In this document: one piece after another, positions 17,467 through 26,157 of the stretch
How positions within the stretch are numbered: position 1 is the stretch's first letter
Layout: each line of letters opens with the position of its first letter
Assembly: GCA_025966315.1 (NCBI GenBank)
Contig: JAOPUZ010000057.1
Location: forward strand, 18,057-82,056
Source: Frankiales bacterium
Lineage (GTDB): Bacteria > Actinomycetota > Actinomycetes > Mycobacteriales > Jatrophihabitantaceae
Reading direction: 5' to 3'
Length of the DNA stretch: 64,000 nucleotides
The notes under the pieces: generated by a model
What the model saw: the letters and a program-made list of their open reading frames with translations, nothing else
Told to the model about the DNA's origin: nothing
Database searches by the model: none
Made by a program: the position numbers and the translations under genes

Positions 17467-18843
17467 ATGCCGTTCTCGCCGCCCCGCCACGCCCCGACTT
17501 CGTTTCGCCGCCGCCGAGGACGCACCCCCGGCAGGCGCGGCCCGTTCGTCGGCAGCGGCCGGCTCGGCCTGCTTGCGCTGCTCGCCCTGACGATGTTCGC
17601 CCTGACGGGGTGTTTCGCGGTGCAACTCACCGCAACCGTCCACGGCGACAACACCATTTCCGGCACGGCGCGGGTCGGCTTGCTCAAGTCGCTGGCCGGT
17701 GTCGGCGGCCAATCGGGACTGCTGCAACAGTTGGACTCCTCGGACACGTGCACGTTCGGATCTGCGAAGACCACGACGAAGAACTACGACGACGGGACGT
17801 ACGCCGGCGTGCAGTGCTCGTTCGACAACATCGCGTTCGCGGACTTCAACGACGGCGAGGACGGACCGAAGCTGGCCCGCCAGGGCGATGCGTTCCGGCT
17901 GAGTGGCACCTTCGACCTGACCTCATTGCTGTCTGGCAGTGGGTTACCGGGCAGCGGTGGGGCGTCCGGGCTGCCCAGCGTGCCGAGCAGTTCGGGAGCA
18001 CCGGCCCCGCTGCCTTCCGGCCTGCCGACCGATTTGTCCAGCCTGCTGCCGTCCGGGTTCCCCACGGACCTGTCCAGCCTGCTGCCGTCGGACTTTCCGA
18101 CGGACCTTTCCAGCCTGCTGCCGTCGGGGTTCCCGACGGACCTGTCCAGCCTGCTGCCGTCGGACTTTCCGACGGACCTGTCCAGCCTGCTGCCCTCCGG
18201 CTTCCCCTCGGATCTGTCCAGCCTGCTGCCCTCCGGCGGCGCAATGCCAGGAGTCGACCCGTCCACAATTCTCAAAAGCGCAAAGATCTCTTTCGCCTTC
18301 ACGTTTCCCGGAAAGGTCGAATCCAGCGGCGGATCCATCAAAGGCCGCACGGTGACCTTCACCCCGGATGATCAGGGCCGCATCGACTTCGCCACCGTCG
18401 CCAGCGCCAAAGCGTCGACGGCGTCCAAGATCAGCTCAGTCGGCTGGACCGCGCTGATCGTGCTGCTGATTGTGATCATTGCCGTGGTCGCCGCCCTGTT
18501 CATCCGCCGCCGTGGAAGTCCGCCCGGTCCGCAAGCGCCCTTCGGTCCGCTGGGTGGGCCGAGCGGTCCCTACCCACCAGGTCCGCCTTATTCGCCCGGC
18601 CAGCCTTACCCGGGCCAAACTCCATACCCGCAGGGCCAGCCCTATCCCGGCCAAAACCCGTACCCGCAAGGCCAGCCGTATCCCGGCCAAAACCCGTACC
18701 CCCAGAGTCCGCCGTATCCGGGACAAAACCCCTACCCGGCGCCCAATCCCTACCTACCTCAGCACCCGCCGCGGCCACCCGAGCCTGAAGCGGGACCCGA
18801 GCCCTACGAAGGTCCGCCGTCCGCCAGACCGCGCGGCGTATGA
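17467..18843 (+). CDS. lppM: LppM-like lipoprotein (DUF3153) with tandem 12-residue repeats and a cytoplasmic Pro/Tyr tail
   Basis: This 458-residue envelope protein has a basic N-terminus, a hydrophobic segment (33-48) and the lipobox LTGC with Cys49. The exported domain resembles LppM, with TATVHGDNTISGTARVG at 55-71. It is split by six copies of a 12-residue unit (LPSGFPTDLSSL and variants) at 182-253. The second part of the domain (266-312) is followed by a membrane helix at about 325-346 and RRR. After that comes a tail of PYPGQNPYPQGQ units. M. tuberculosis LppM is a surface lipoprotein linked to phagosome handling and, by position, lies near GNAT and metF genes as here. The repeats and the long tail are unusual additions. 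It is divergent from the cys leader. Confidence 0.82.
   Translation: MPFSPPRHAPTSFRRRRGRTPGRRGPFVGSGRLGLLALLALTMFALTGCFAVQLTATVHGDNTISGTARVGLLKSLAGVGGQSGLLQQLDSSDTCTFGSAKTTTKNYDDGTYAGVQCSFDNIAFADFNDGEDGPKLARQGDAFRLSGTFDLTSLLSGSGLPGSGGASGLPSVPSSSGAPAPLPSGLPTDLSSLLPSGFPTDLSSLLPSDFPTDLSSLLPSGFPTDLSSLLPSDFPTDLSSLLPSGFPSDLSSLLPSGGAMPGVDPSTILKSAKISFAFTFPGKVESSGGSIKGRTVTFTPDDQGRIDFATVASAKASTASKISSVGWTALIVLLIVIIAVVAALFIRRRGSPPGPQAPFGPLGGPSGPYPPGPPYSPGQPYPGQTPYPQGQPYPGQNPYPQGQPYPGQNPYPQSPPYPGQNPYPAPNPYLPQHPPRPPEPEAGPEPYEGPPSARPRGV
18010..18225 (+). repeat. 36-bp tandem repeat inside the lppM-like gene (six units)
   Basis: Six in-frame 36-base copies encode LPS-(G/D)-(F/L)-P-(T/S)-DLSSL. Units alternate between LPSGFP and LPSDFP, so a two-unit block may have duplicated. 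A second, unrelated 12-residue repeat follows at about 18595-18760 in the cytoplasmic tail. Confidence 0.95.
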
Positions 18844-18847
18844 AAAC

Positions 18848-18895
18848 ATGAGACTGTGTTGTACCGCCCAATTCGGCGAGAGCCTTCGCGATTGA
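18848..18895 (+). CDS. Possible Cys-Cys leader peptide upstream of sirA (15 aa)
   Basis: The ATG lies five bases after the lppM-like stop, and the short frame begins MRLCCT and ends SLRD-stop. A tandem cysteine pair at codons 4-5 before a sulfite reductase gene fits a cysteine-sensing leader. However, it lacks the HVDL core seen in the other leader and has no clear ribosome site. It lies 134 bases upstream of sirA. Tentative. Confidence 0.35.
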   Translation: MRLCCTAQFGESLRD

Positions 18896-19029
18896 TCTCG
18901 CGACGACTAACCTCGCGACGTCACATAGACCATGCGCGAGCCCACAGCGACCGCTGTCCGGGCTGCGCGTTCATCCGAATTTTCAACGCATAGTTTCGAC
19001 GCAAAACAACGTGGAAGGACCGACCGCGA

Positions 19030-20712
19030 ATGGCGGCGAGTGCAACAGGAACGCAGCGTGGACAGGGTCAATGGAAGCTCGGCTACCGTGAGCCGTTGAA
19101 CCCGAACGAGCGCAGCAAACGCGACAACGACGGCCTGCTGGTCAAGCAGCGGATCATCGATATCTACCAATACACCGGCTTCGATGGCATCGACCCAGCC
19201 GATATGCGGGGCCGGTTCCGCTGGTTCGGCCTCTATACCCAGCGCGCCCAGGGCATCCCCGGTGGCCGCACGGCGATCCTCGAGCCGGAAGAGCTCGAGG
19301 ACAAGTTCTTCATGCTGCGTATCCGCATCGACGGCGGCCAACTCTCGTCCGAGCAGCTGACGGTGGTTGCCGATATCGCCCGAACCTACGGCCGCGACGT
19401 CGCCGACATCACCGACCGGCAGAACGTCCAGTTGCACTGGATTCGCGTCGAGGACGTGCCGACCATCTGGAACAAGCTCGAAGCGGTCGGGCTCGACACC
19501 ACCGAGGCGTGTGGCGACACTCCGCGAGTCATGCTCGGTTGCCCGCTGGACGGGGTGGCCGCGGACAACATCATCGACGCCCAGGCCGTGCTGCAGGAAA
19601 CCGTCGACAAGTACATCGGCGACCCGGCGTTCTCGAACCTGCCGCGCAAGTTCAAAACCTCCATTTCGGGCTGCACCCAGCAGTGCACGAACCACGAGAT
19701 CAACGACATCTCGTTCGTGGGCGTGATGGGACCCGAAGGCGAAGCCGGTTACGACCTGTGGGTCGGCGGCGGGCTGTCCACCAACCCGATGTTCGCCAAG
19801 CGGCTCGGCGTTTTCGTCCGTCCGGACCAGGTCAGCGACGTCTGGGCCGGCATCTGCTCGATCTTCCGCGACTACGGTTACCGCCGCTCGCGTAACCACG
19901 CCCGGATCAAGTTCTTGATGGCGGACTGGGGCCCGGAGAAGTTTCGTCAGGTCCTGCAGGACGAATATCTCGAGTACGCATTGCCGGACGGCCCCGAGCC
20001 GGCCGCGACACCGGCCCATCGGGATCACATCGGCCTGATCCCCCAGTCCGACGGCAACATTGCCGTCGGCGCCACCACGAAAGCCGGCCGCACCAGCGGC
20101 ACGGCGTTGCTTCGGGTCGCGGAACTGGCCAAGCAGTTCGCCGCGCACGGTGGCGGGCGGATCCGCACCACCGCCCAGCAGGGCCTGGTCGTGCTCGACG
20201 TGGATCCCGAGCGGGCGGACGAACTCGCCGACGAGCTCGCCACGCTCGGTCTGTCGGCCCGCCCGTCCCAGTTCCACCGGGGCACGATCGCGTGCACCGG
20301 GATCGAGTTCTGCAAGCTGGCCATCGTGGAGACGAAAGGCCGCGCCGAGACCATCCGCGGTGAGCTCGAGAACCGGCTGCCCGATTTCGACACGCCGATC
20401 ACGATCAACGTCAACGGGTGCCCCAACTCGTGCGCCCGCTTCCAGGTGGCCGACATCGGGTTCAAGGGAATCATCCAGAAGGTCAAACAGGACGACGGCT
20501 CGTTCATCGACGCTGAAGCGTTCCAGGTCCACCTCGGTGGGCAGCTCGGCACCGAGGCGTCCTTCGGCCGGAAGTTTCGCGGCTTGAAGGTCATCGCGGC
20601 TGAGGCGCCTGACTATGCCGAGCGCGTGCTCCGCGGGTACCTGCAGCGGCGCGGACAGGGCGAGTCCTTCGCTTCCTACGTGACCCGGGCGGATGAGGAC
20701 TGGCTGCTGTGA
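19030..20712 (+). CDS. sirA: Ferredoxin-dependent sulfite reductase (SirA/NirA family)
   Basis: This siroheme and [4Fe-4S] enzyme reduces sulfite to sulfide with electrons from ferredoxin. It has 560 residues with both repeats of the nitrite/sulfite reductase fold. The cluster ligands are Cys422-x5-Cys428 (ACTGIEFC) and Cys464-x3-Cys468 (NGCPNSC). It closely resembles actinobacterial SirA. Neighbouring cysH and the siroheme synthase gene make sulfite, rather than nitrite, the likely substrate. Downstream, after 59 bases, are the zinc-ribbon and cysH genes in the same direction, probably one operon. Confidence 0.94.
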   Translation: MAASATGTQRGQGQWKLGYREPLNPNERSKRDNDGLLVKQRIIDIYQYTGFDGIDPADMRGRFRWFGLYTQRAQGIPGGRTAILEPEELEDKFFMLRIRIDGGQLSSEQLTVVADIARTYGRDVADITDRQNVQLHWIRVEDVPTIWNKLEAVGLDTTEACGDTPRVMLGCPLDGVAADNIIDAQAVLQETVDKYIGDPAFSNLPRKFKTSISGCTQQCTNHEINDISFVGVMGPEGEAGYDLWVGGGLSTNPMFAKRLGVFVRPDQVSDVWAGICSIFRDYGYRRSRNHARIKFLMADWGPEKFRQVLQDEYLEYALPDGPEPAATPAHRDHIGLIPQSDGNIAVGATTKAGRTSGTALLRVAELAKQFAAHGGGRIRTTAQQGLVVLDVDPERADELADELATLGLSARPSQFHRGTIACTGIEFCKLAIVETKGRAETIRGELENRLPDFDTPITINVNGCPNSCARFQVADIGFKGIIQKVKQDDGSFIDAEAFQVHLGGQLGTEASFGRKFRGLKVIAAEAPDYAERVLRGYLQRRGQGESFASYVTRADEDWLL

Positions 20713-20771
20713 CCCTGGCCCAGCGGGCAATTCAGGCAACCGGGCCATCGGTGTGAACCGGGACAACGGGA

Positions 20772-20996
20772 ATGGCTGAGCGCGCGGCGCCGTTCTATTG
20801 CCCGTATTGCGGTGATGAGGATCTGAGGATGTTCGGCGAGACGCACGGGCAATGGCGCTGCGGCGCGTGCCAGCGGGTTTTCGGATTGCGTTACCTCGGT
20901 CTGGCGTCAGACTGGACGACGGCGGTAGTGCCCAGTCCGGAATCGCCTGCTTCCTCGGCTGCCCCGGCCGCCACGGAGAAAGGATTGAAGCCATGA
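20772..20996 (+). CDS. Small zinc-ribbon protein linked to cysH
   Basis: This 74-residue protein has two CxxC knuckles, YCPYCGD at 9-15 and RCGACQ at about 29-34, followed by a FGLRYLGL stretch and a disordered Ser/Pro/Ala end. It is probably a zinc or iron-sulfur binding adaptor. Similar small proteins sit between sulfite reductase and cysH in other actinobacteria, but no function is established. Its stop overlaps the cysH start (ATGA). Confidence 0.8.
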   Translation: MAERAAPFYCPYCGDEDLRMFGETHGQWRCGACQRVFGLRYLGLASDWTTAVVPSPESPASSAAPAATEKGLKP

Positions 20997-21697
20997 CGGT
21001 GATCACCTCCGAACGCGCGGGCTTACGCGAGCTGGCCGAGCAGGCTGGACGCGATCTTGAAGGATCCAGCGCACAGCACATCCTGGATTGGACCGTGCAG
21101 AACTTCGGTCGGGACTGGTGCATCACGTCGTCGATGGCGGACGCGGTCCTGCCGCACCTGGCGTCCCAGGCGCTACCCGGGGTCGACGTCGTTTTTCTCG
21201 ACACCGGCTATCACTTCGCGGAGACGATCGGCATGCGGGACGCGGTGTCGGTGATGTTGCCAGTCACGATTCGGTCCATCACGGCCGAGCGCACGGTGGC
21301 CCAGCAGGACGCCGAGTTCGGCGCGAAGCTGCATGACCGCGACCCGAACCTGTGCTGCGCGATGCGCAAGGTCGAGCCTTTGGAACGTTCACTGGCGCCT
21401 TACCGCGCGTGGGCGTCCGGCCTGCGGCGAGCCGACTCGGCCAGCCGGGCCGACGTCAAGGTCGTCGAGTGGGACGCCAAGCGCGACATGGTCAAGGTGA
21501 ACCCGATCGCCGCTTGGTCGGACGAGGACGTCGACCGTTACATCAGCGACAACGGCATCCTCGTTAATCCGCTGCTTTCCGATGGCTACGGCTCCATCGG
21601 CTGCGCACCCTGTACCCGGCGACTGCTGCCCGGTGAGGATGCCCGCGCCGGCCGGTGGGCCGGCACCAACAAGACCGAATGCGGCCTGCACACCTGA
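20993..21697 (+). CDS. cysH: Adenylylsulfate (APS) reductase CysH
   Basis: CysH reduces activated sulfate to sulfite with thioredoxin. The start at ATG 20993 comes from the 4-base overlap, giving 234 residues. The cysteine pattern Cys121-Cys122 and Cys204-x2-Cys207 binds a [4Fe-4S] cluster and marks an APS-using enzyme. The catalytic Cys230 is in the C-terminal KTECGLH. The PP-loop-like region with FLDTGYHFAET is also present. It follows sirA and the zinc-ribbon gene and completes the sulfate-to-sulfide route with CysD/N. Confidence 0.96.
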   Translation: MTVITSERAGLRELAEQAGRDLEGSSAQHILDWTVQNFGRDWCITSSMADAVLPHLASQALPGVDVVFLDTGYHFAETIGMRDAVSVMLPVTIRSITAERTVAQQDAEFGAKLHDRDPNLCCAMRKVEPLERSLAPYRAWASGLRRADSASRADVKVVEWDAKRDMVKVNPIAAWSDEDVDRYISDNGILVNPLLSDGYGSIGCAPCTRRLLPGEDARAGRWAGTNKTECGLHT

Positions 21698-21705
21698 GCA
21701 CCCAT

Positions 21706-21764
21706 CAGCTAGGCGCTAGTCAGCTAGGCGCCAGTCAGCTAGGCGCCGGTCAGCGGGCGCCGGT
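21706..21764. repeat. 15-bp tandem repeat after cysH (four units)
   Basis: Four copies of CAGCTAGGCGCYRGT (the last one 14 bases) run head to tail in the spacer between cysH and the convergent surface-protein gene. They may have a role in termination, but no clear hairpin and T tract is present. Confidence 0.9.
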
Positions 21765-21773
21765 CCCCCTCGG

Positions 21774-22925
21774 CTACCGACCGCGGCGGCGGCGAACCAA
21801 CACCAACGCCAGCACGGTGATGGCCGCGAGCCCGGCCACGGCAGCACTACCCGCCGCCGTTCGATGCGTCCGGGGGGCGCCGACCGCAGGCGCGGTCGAC
21901 GACTCGGCTGAGCTGGCCCCGGGCTGAGCCGGCCCCATCGCCGGTGATGATCGTGCCGGCGTCGGTCGAGGCAGCACGCGGGTCGGCACGGCAACCGCGA
22001 ACACCGGCGATCCGACCCCCTCGCTGTCGATGAGCATCTGCTTTCCCCGTATGGCAATTCCCTCCCCCTGCGGCTGCGCCGGCAACGGTATTCGCACCGG
22101 CGGCTGGGCAATCGCCCCGGCAATAGAGCCGGTTTCCAGCGCCCACAAGTAGGCGTCGGTGTACGTCCGAACGGCGAGTAGCGACCCGTCGGCCGACACT
22201 GACGCGCCGGTCGCGGTGAGCTGGCCGACAATGTTCGGGCCGCCGGGCGTGCCGGTGAAGGCGAAGCTCACGGACCCGATCTGGGTCATCGTCGCCGCTG
22301 CGGCGCCCGGTCGCAGCGGCGCCTGGAACACCTCGGTCTGCCCGAACAATGATTTGGTAAAGATCACTATCCGGTGGCTGATCGGGTCGATCACCAGCGA
22401 CTCGGCGTCGTGCGGCCCGTCCGGATAGCGCAATCGCCAGATGTCGGGACGCGCGGTCTGCGCGGACAAGCCGAGGCCGGCGGCGACGCGCGGCTCGTCA
22501 ACGCGATACACCTGGACCTGCGACCGTTCACTCTGGTTGTCGCCGGTGTCAGCCAGCCAGATCGAGGGGGTTCCGGCGGCGTCCTTGGCCACGGCCAGAT
22601 CCTCCCAGTCGTGATTCGTCGCGCCAGGCACGGTGTATTCCGCGCGCACCCGGCCGCTGTGTGCATCGAGTGCGAAGAACCGGGCGGTGTCGCCGCTGTC
22701 GTTCTGGGCGTACAACACCTCGGGTGAGCGGATCCCCGCCGCCAGTCCACTCAGCTCATCCAGGCGCGGGTCCGACAGCGTGAACAACGGCTTGAGCGGC
22801 GTGGCCGCTCCCGCCGCGATCCCGAACCAGCCGGCACCGGCAGCCCAACCGATCAGCAACAGCGCCACGATGACCAACCTGGCGGTCACGGACGGGAGTA
22901 CCCACAGTCGGCGTAGCACTCTCAT
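21774..22925 (-). CDS. Predicted exported, C-terminally membrane-anchored beta-propeller-like protein
   Basis: The ATG at 22925 (or a GTG one codon earlier) gives about 383 residues. A helix near 15-40 acts as signal or anchor. A predicted beta-rich domain follows with stretches such as ELSGLAAG, YAQNDSGD, NHDWEDLAV and IWLADTGDNQ, then a Pro/Ser/Ala-rich stalk. A C-terminal hydrophobic helix ends in VRRRRGR. There is no LPxTG motif. The repeated W-D-D/N patterns resemble SdiA-regulated or phytase-like propellers, but I cannot name a function. It is convergent with cysH and divergent from the ybaK-like gene. Confidence 0.6.
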   Translation of the reverse strand: MRVLRRLWVLPSVTARLVIVALLLIGWAAGAGWFGIAAGAATPLKPLFTLSDPRLDELSGLAAGIRSPEVLYAQNDSGDTARFFALDAHSGRVRAEYTVPGATNHDWEDLAVAKDAAGTPSIWLADTGDNQSERSQVQVYRVDEPRVAAGLGLSAQTARPDIWRLRYPDGPHDAESLVIDPISHRIVIFTKSLFGQTEVFQAPLRPGAAAATMTQIGSVSFAFTGTPGGPNIVGQLTATGASVSADGSLLAVRTYTDAYLWALETGSIAGAIAQPPVRIPLPAQPQGEGIAIRGKQMLIDSEGVGSPVFAVAVPTRVLPRPTPARSSPAMGPAQPGASSAESSTAPAVGAPRTHRTAAGSAAVAGLAAITVLALVLVRRRRGR

Positions 22926-22957
22926 CACGCTGTCGAGTGTGCCGCTACCGTCCTCAC

Positions 22958-23434
22958 GTGAGCGACAAGCACCCCAACTGCGTCCGGATCGATGAGCTGT
23001 TGGCCGCGGCCGGCATCCCGGGCCGGGTCGTCGTGTACGACGAAGCCGCCCCCACCGCCGTCGCCGCCGCCGCCCTGGTCGGCTGCGAGGTTGGCGCCAT
23101 CGTCAACTCACTCATCTTCGCCACCGCCGAGGGTGATCCACTGCTGGTGCTGACCAGCGGTGCGCACCGGGTCGACACCGGCAAGGTCGCCGCGCTGATC
23201 GGCACGGCACGACTTCGGCGGGCCGACCCGGACTTCGTTCGCCGGCACACCTCGCAGGTCATCGGCGGCGTGTCACCGGTAGGCCATCCCACCCCGATCC
23301 GGACGCTGGTGGACGAGGAGCTACGGGCATTCCCGGAGCTGTGGGCCGCCGGTGGCATTCCGCACGCGGTGTTCCCGATCAGCTACCCGGACCTCGTGCG
23401 ACTGACTCAAGGCACACCGGCCGTGGTGGCCTGA
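22958..23434 (+). CDS. YbaK/ProX-type aminoacyl-tRNA deacylase
   Basis: About 158 residues from GTG 22958; an alternative GTG lies at 22937. The YbaK/EbsC fold is recognisable from SLIFATAEGDPLLVLTSGAHRVDTGKVA, the lysine in KVA, and GGVSPVGHPTP. Members hydrolyse mischarged tRNAs such as Cys-tRNA(Pro) or Ala-tRNA(Pro) in trans; the exact specificity cannot be read here. The upstream divergent gene starts about 30 bases away. It is followed after 39 bases by the GNAT gene. Confidence 0.85.
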   Translation: MSDKHPNCVRIDELLAAAGIPGRVVVYDEAAPTAVAAAALVGCEVGAIVNSLIFATAEGDPLLVLTSGAHRVDTGKVAALIGTARLRRADPDFVRRHTSQVIGGVSPVGHPTPIRTLVDEELRAFPELWAAGGIPHAVFPISYPDLVRLTQGTPAVVA

Positions 23435-23473
23435 TTTCGGCGCGCAACCGGCCCGATGGCCTAACCTGCTCGG

Positions 23474-24088
23474 GTGGAGCACGGAAGCCGCACCAGCCGG
23501 CAGCAGACGCCGGTGATGATCATCGACGTGCCGCCGTTCGACCTGCCGTCGCGACTGGACGAAGCGATGGCCATCTATGTAGCCGCCATGAATTATCACC
23601 CCGGCAGCGGCCGGCAACGCGCCGATCACGTGCTGCGGCACATGGAGCTGCAAGCATTCCGGTTCCGGATCGCCCTCGATGCCGACGGCCGGATGCTCGG
23701 CTTCGGCTACGGCTACACCAGCCTTCCCGGACAGTGGTGGCACGACCTGGTCCGCAAGGCGGTCGGTCGTGGCTACGGCGAGTGGCTCGATTCCGCGTTC
23801 GAACTGTCCGAACTTCATGTGCTGCCGGCCGAACAGGGCCGCGCCGTGGGCGAGCGAATCCTGCGATCACTGGCCGAGGGCTTACCGCATCACACCATGC
23901 TGCTGTCCACGCCCGAGGGCGATAACCGGGCCTGGCGGTTGTACCGGCGGCTGGGCTTCGTAGATCTGGCCCGGCATCACCTGTTCCCGGGCGATCATCG
24001 TCCGTTCGGCGTGCTCGGCGCGCGGTTGCCATTCGCCGGATCCGGCGATGTGGACGAATCGGATCCGCTCGGACTCGGACTGCGCTGA
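23474..24088 (+). CDS. GNAT-family N-acetyltransferase
   Basis: Starts at GTG 23474, or at ATG 23516. The GNAT core is visible: FELSELHVLPAEQGRAVGERIL contains the acetyl-CoA pyrophosphate loop (x-x-G-R-A-V-G), and NRAWRLYRRLGFVDL is motif B. An N-terminal extension (DEAMAIYVAAMNYHP) is unlike generic members. A GNAT gene at the same place near lppM and metF exists in M. tuberculosis (Rv2170). The substrate is unknown. Confidence 0.82.
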   Translation: MEHGSRTSRQQTPVMIIDVPPFDLPSRLDEAMAIYVAAMNYHPGSGRQRADHVLRHMELQAFRFRIALDADGRMLGFGYGYTSLPGQWWHDLVRKAVGRGYGEWLDSAFELSELHVLPAEQGRAVGERILRSLAEGLPHHTMLLSTPEGDNRAWRLYRRLGFVDLARHHLFPGDHRPFGVLGARLPFAGSGDVDESDPLGLGLR

Positions 24089-24127
24089 GACCAGCAGCTC
24101 GGTGGCTGGCCATACCGGTCGGCTCGC

Positions 24128-25018
24128 TCAGCCGGCCTGGGCTGCGCTCGATACCAGGTTCGCCCACACCTCGCGGGTCGCTTTGGACCGGTTGAACGTG
24201 ATGAAGTGGATGCCCGGGACACCCTCGGTGATCAGCCGCGCGGCCAGCTCGGAAGCCGACTCGATGCCCAGCGCCCGTACCGCCGCCGGATCCTCGGCAA
24301 TCGCGGCGAAGCGCGCGCCCAGTGCGGCTGGGAAGGGCGCACCCGACAGTTGCTCGGCGCGATTGATGGTGGCGATCCGGGTCACCGGCATCAGACCGGC
24401 CAGGATCGGGATATTGCCGCCCGCGGCGACGACTCGGTCCCGCAGCCGCAGATAATCGTCAGCCTCGAAGAACATCTGGGTGATCGCATAGTCCGCACCA
24501 CGGCGGCATTTCTCCACAAACCAGCTGGTGTCGTCCTCGATCGTGACCGATCGCGGGTGCTTGTACGGGAAGGCGGCCACCCCGACACTGAAGTCTCCGT
24601 GCGCGCGCACGAGCTCGACCAGGTCGGCGGCGTAGTGCAGGCCCTCGGCGTGCGCCACCCAATCGCCCATCGGGTCACCCGGCGGGTCGCCGCGCAGCGC
24701 GAGCACATTGGTGATGCCTGCGTCGGCGAACCGCCCGATGATCGATCGCAGTTCGGCAATCGAATGGTTGACCGCGGTCAGATGCGCGACCGGCAACAGC
24801 GTGGTGTCGCTGGCAATGTGCTCAGTGATCTCGATGGTGTGATCACGAGTCGCGCCGCCGGCCCCGTAGGTGACGGACACGAAATCGGGTTGCAGGGACT
24901 CCAGTTCCCGGATGGTCTGCCACAGGATGCGGTCATCGGCCGGCGTGCGGGGTGGAAAGAACTCGAACGAGAACGTGGTCTTGTTCGCAGCGAATCGATC
25001 GCGAACGGAGCGGGCCAT
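24128..25018 (-). CDS. metF: Methylenetetrahydrofolate reductase
   Basis: This 296-residue TIM-barrel flavoprotein reduces 5,10-methylene-THF to 5-methyl-THF for methionine synthesis. Signature segments are [34 protein letters not shown] and [15 protein letters not shown], with GLMPVT near the C-terminal half. It is full length. It is divergent from the isoprenyl synthase gene with only 23 bases between starts, so promoters must overlap or the transcripts must be nearly leaderless. This metF/idsA pairing is also seen in mycobacteria. Confidence 0.95.
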   Translation of the reverse strand: MARSVRDRFAANKTTFSFEFFPPRTPADDRILWQTIRELESLQPDFVSVTYGAGGATRDHTIEITEHIASDTTLLPVAHLTAVNHSIAELRSIIGRFADAGITNVLALRGDPPGDPMGDWVAHAEGLHYAADLVELVRAHGDFSVGVAAFPYKHPRSVTIEDDTSWFVEKCRRGADYAITQMFFEADDYLRLRDRVVAAGGNIPILAGLMPVTRIATINRAEQLSGAPFPAALGARFAAIAEDPAAVRALGIESASELAARLITEGVPGIHFITFNRSKATREVWANLVSSAAQAG

Positions 25019-25041
25019 GGCACGAGCGTAGTGTCCGCCGG

Positions 25042-26145
25042 GTGGCGACGGCGGACCAGTCCTTATTCTCCGGCGTGCCGCCGCAGGCGGTGCACCTGGC
25101 GTTCGAGGCCGAATTGGCCGCCTTCATCGACCGTCACGACGTCGAGCTGCTGCAGATCGACAACTCGCTGCGGCTGGTCACCGATGCCGCGCGGCAATCC
25201 GTGCTGGCCGGCGGCAAACGACTTCGTCCCACGTTCGCCTACTGGGGCTGGCGTTGTCTGCTGCCGTCCGGGGCGCCGGGCGAACCACTGTTGATCCGCG
25301 CCGCCGCCAGCTTGGAGTTGCTGCACGCCTGCGCGCTCGTGCACGACGACGTCGTCGACGGCTCCGACACCAGGCGTGGTCAGCCGGCCGCGCACCGCCA
25401 GTTCGCGGCTGGCCACCGGAACGCGGGCTGGCCCGGTGACGCAGATTCCTTCGGTGCGGCCGGGGCAATCCTGCTGGGCGACCTGCTGCTTTCCTGGTCG
25501 GAGGAGATGTTCGCCGCGGCCATCCGCGGCCTGCCCGAGGCCCCCGCTGTCGCGGCGACAGCCCAGTTCGACCTGATGCGGACGGAGGTGGTGGCCGGCC
25601 AGTTCCTCGACGTCATCGCCCAAGCCCGCGGTGACTTCGATGTCGCCGAAGCCCGCCGGGTGATCGAGTTCAAAACCAGCCGTTACACCGTGCAGCGGCC
25701 GCTGTCCCTCGGCGCCGCGGCGGCTGGCGCCGGCCCCGAGCTGCTGACCGAACTGGCCCGCTTCGGCCGCGCTCTCGGTGAAGCATTCCAATTGCGGGAC
25801 GACTTGCTCGGAGTATTCGGTGATCCGGCCCTGACGGGCAAACCGGCGGGCGACGACCTACGGGAAGGTAAGCGGACCGTGCTGCTCGCGCTGGCGACGC
25901 ACGCCGCGGACCACTCGCAACGCGCCGTGCTGCAGGACGGCACCGGCAATCCCAGTCTGGATGCGGCCGGGTTGGATCGCTTACGCGAGGTGCTTGTCGA
26001 CACCGGAGCCCGGGCCGAGGTCGAGCGGCTCATCGTCGAGAGCGCCGAGTCGGCCACCGAAATCCTGCGTAACGCCGACATTCGTCCGGACGCCGCCCAA
26101 GCGCTGCAAGAGCTGATCAGTGCCGCCGCGCACCGGAGCACATGA
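25042..26145 (+). CDS. idsA: Polyprenyl diphosphate synthase, probably geranylgeranyl diphosphate synthase
   Basis: Starts at GTG 25042 and has 367 residues. The two aspartate motifs of trans-prenyltransferases are present: DDVVD (in [12 protein letters not shown]) and DDLLG (in [13 protein letters not shown]). GGKRLRP and the basic [10 protein letters not shown] are also found. Followed directly by crtI, the mannosyltransferase and crtB, it most likely supplies C20 diphosphate for phytoene synthesis. Chain length was not determined from sequence. The longer frame from 24952 overlaps metF and is not needed. Confidence 0.9.
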   Translation: MATADQSLFSGVPPQAVHLAFEAELAAFIDRHDVELLQIDNSLRLVTDAARQSVLAGGKRLRPTFAYWGWRCLLPSGAPGEPLLIRAAASLELLHACALVHDDVVDGSDTRRGQPAAHRQFAAGHRNAGWPGDADSFGAAGAILLGDLLLSWSEEMFAAAIRGLPEAPAVAATAQFDLMRTEVVAGQFLDVIAQARGDFDVAEARRVIEFKTSRYTVQRPLSLGAAAAGAGPELLTELARFGRALGEAFQLRDDLLGVFGDPALTGKPAGDDLREGKRTVLLALATHAADHSQRAVLQDGTGNPSLDAAGLDRLREVLVDTGARAEVERLIVESAESATEILRNADIRPDAAQALQELISAAAHRST

Positions 26146-26157
26146 CCTTATGAGCGC

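Noticed and set aside
18907..21204. 765-codon open frame on the minus strand across sirA and cysH
   Set aside because: It mirrors the high-GC third-position bias of sirA. The plus strand has all catalytic cysteines.
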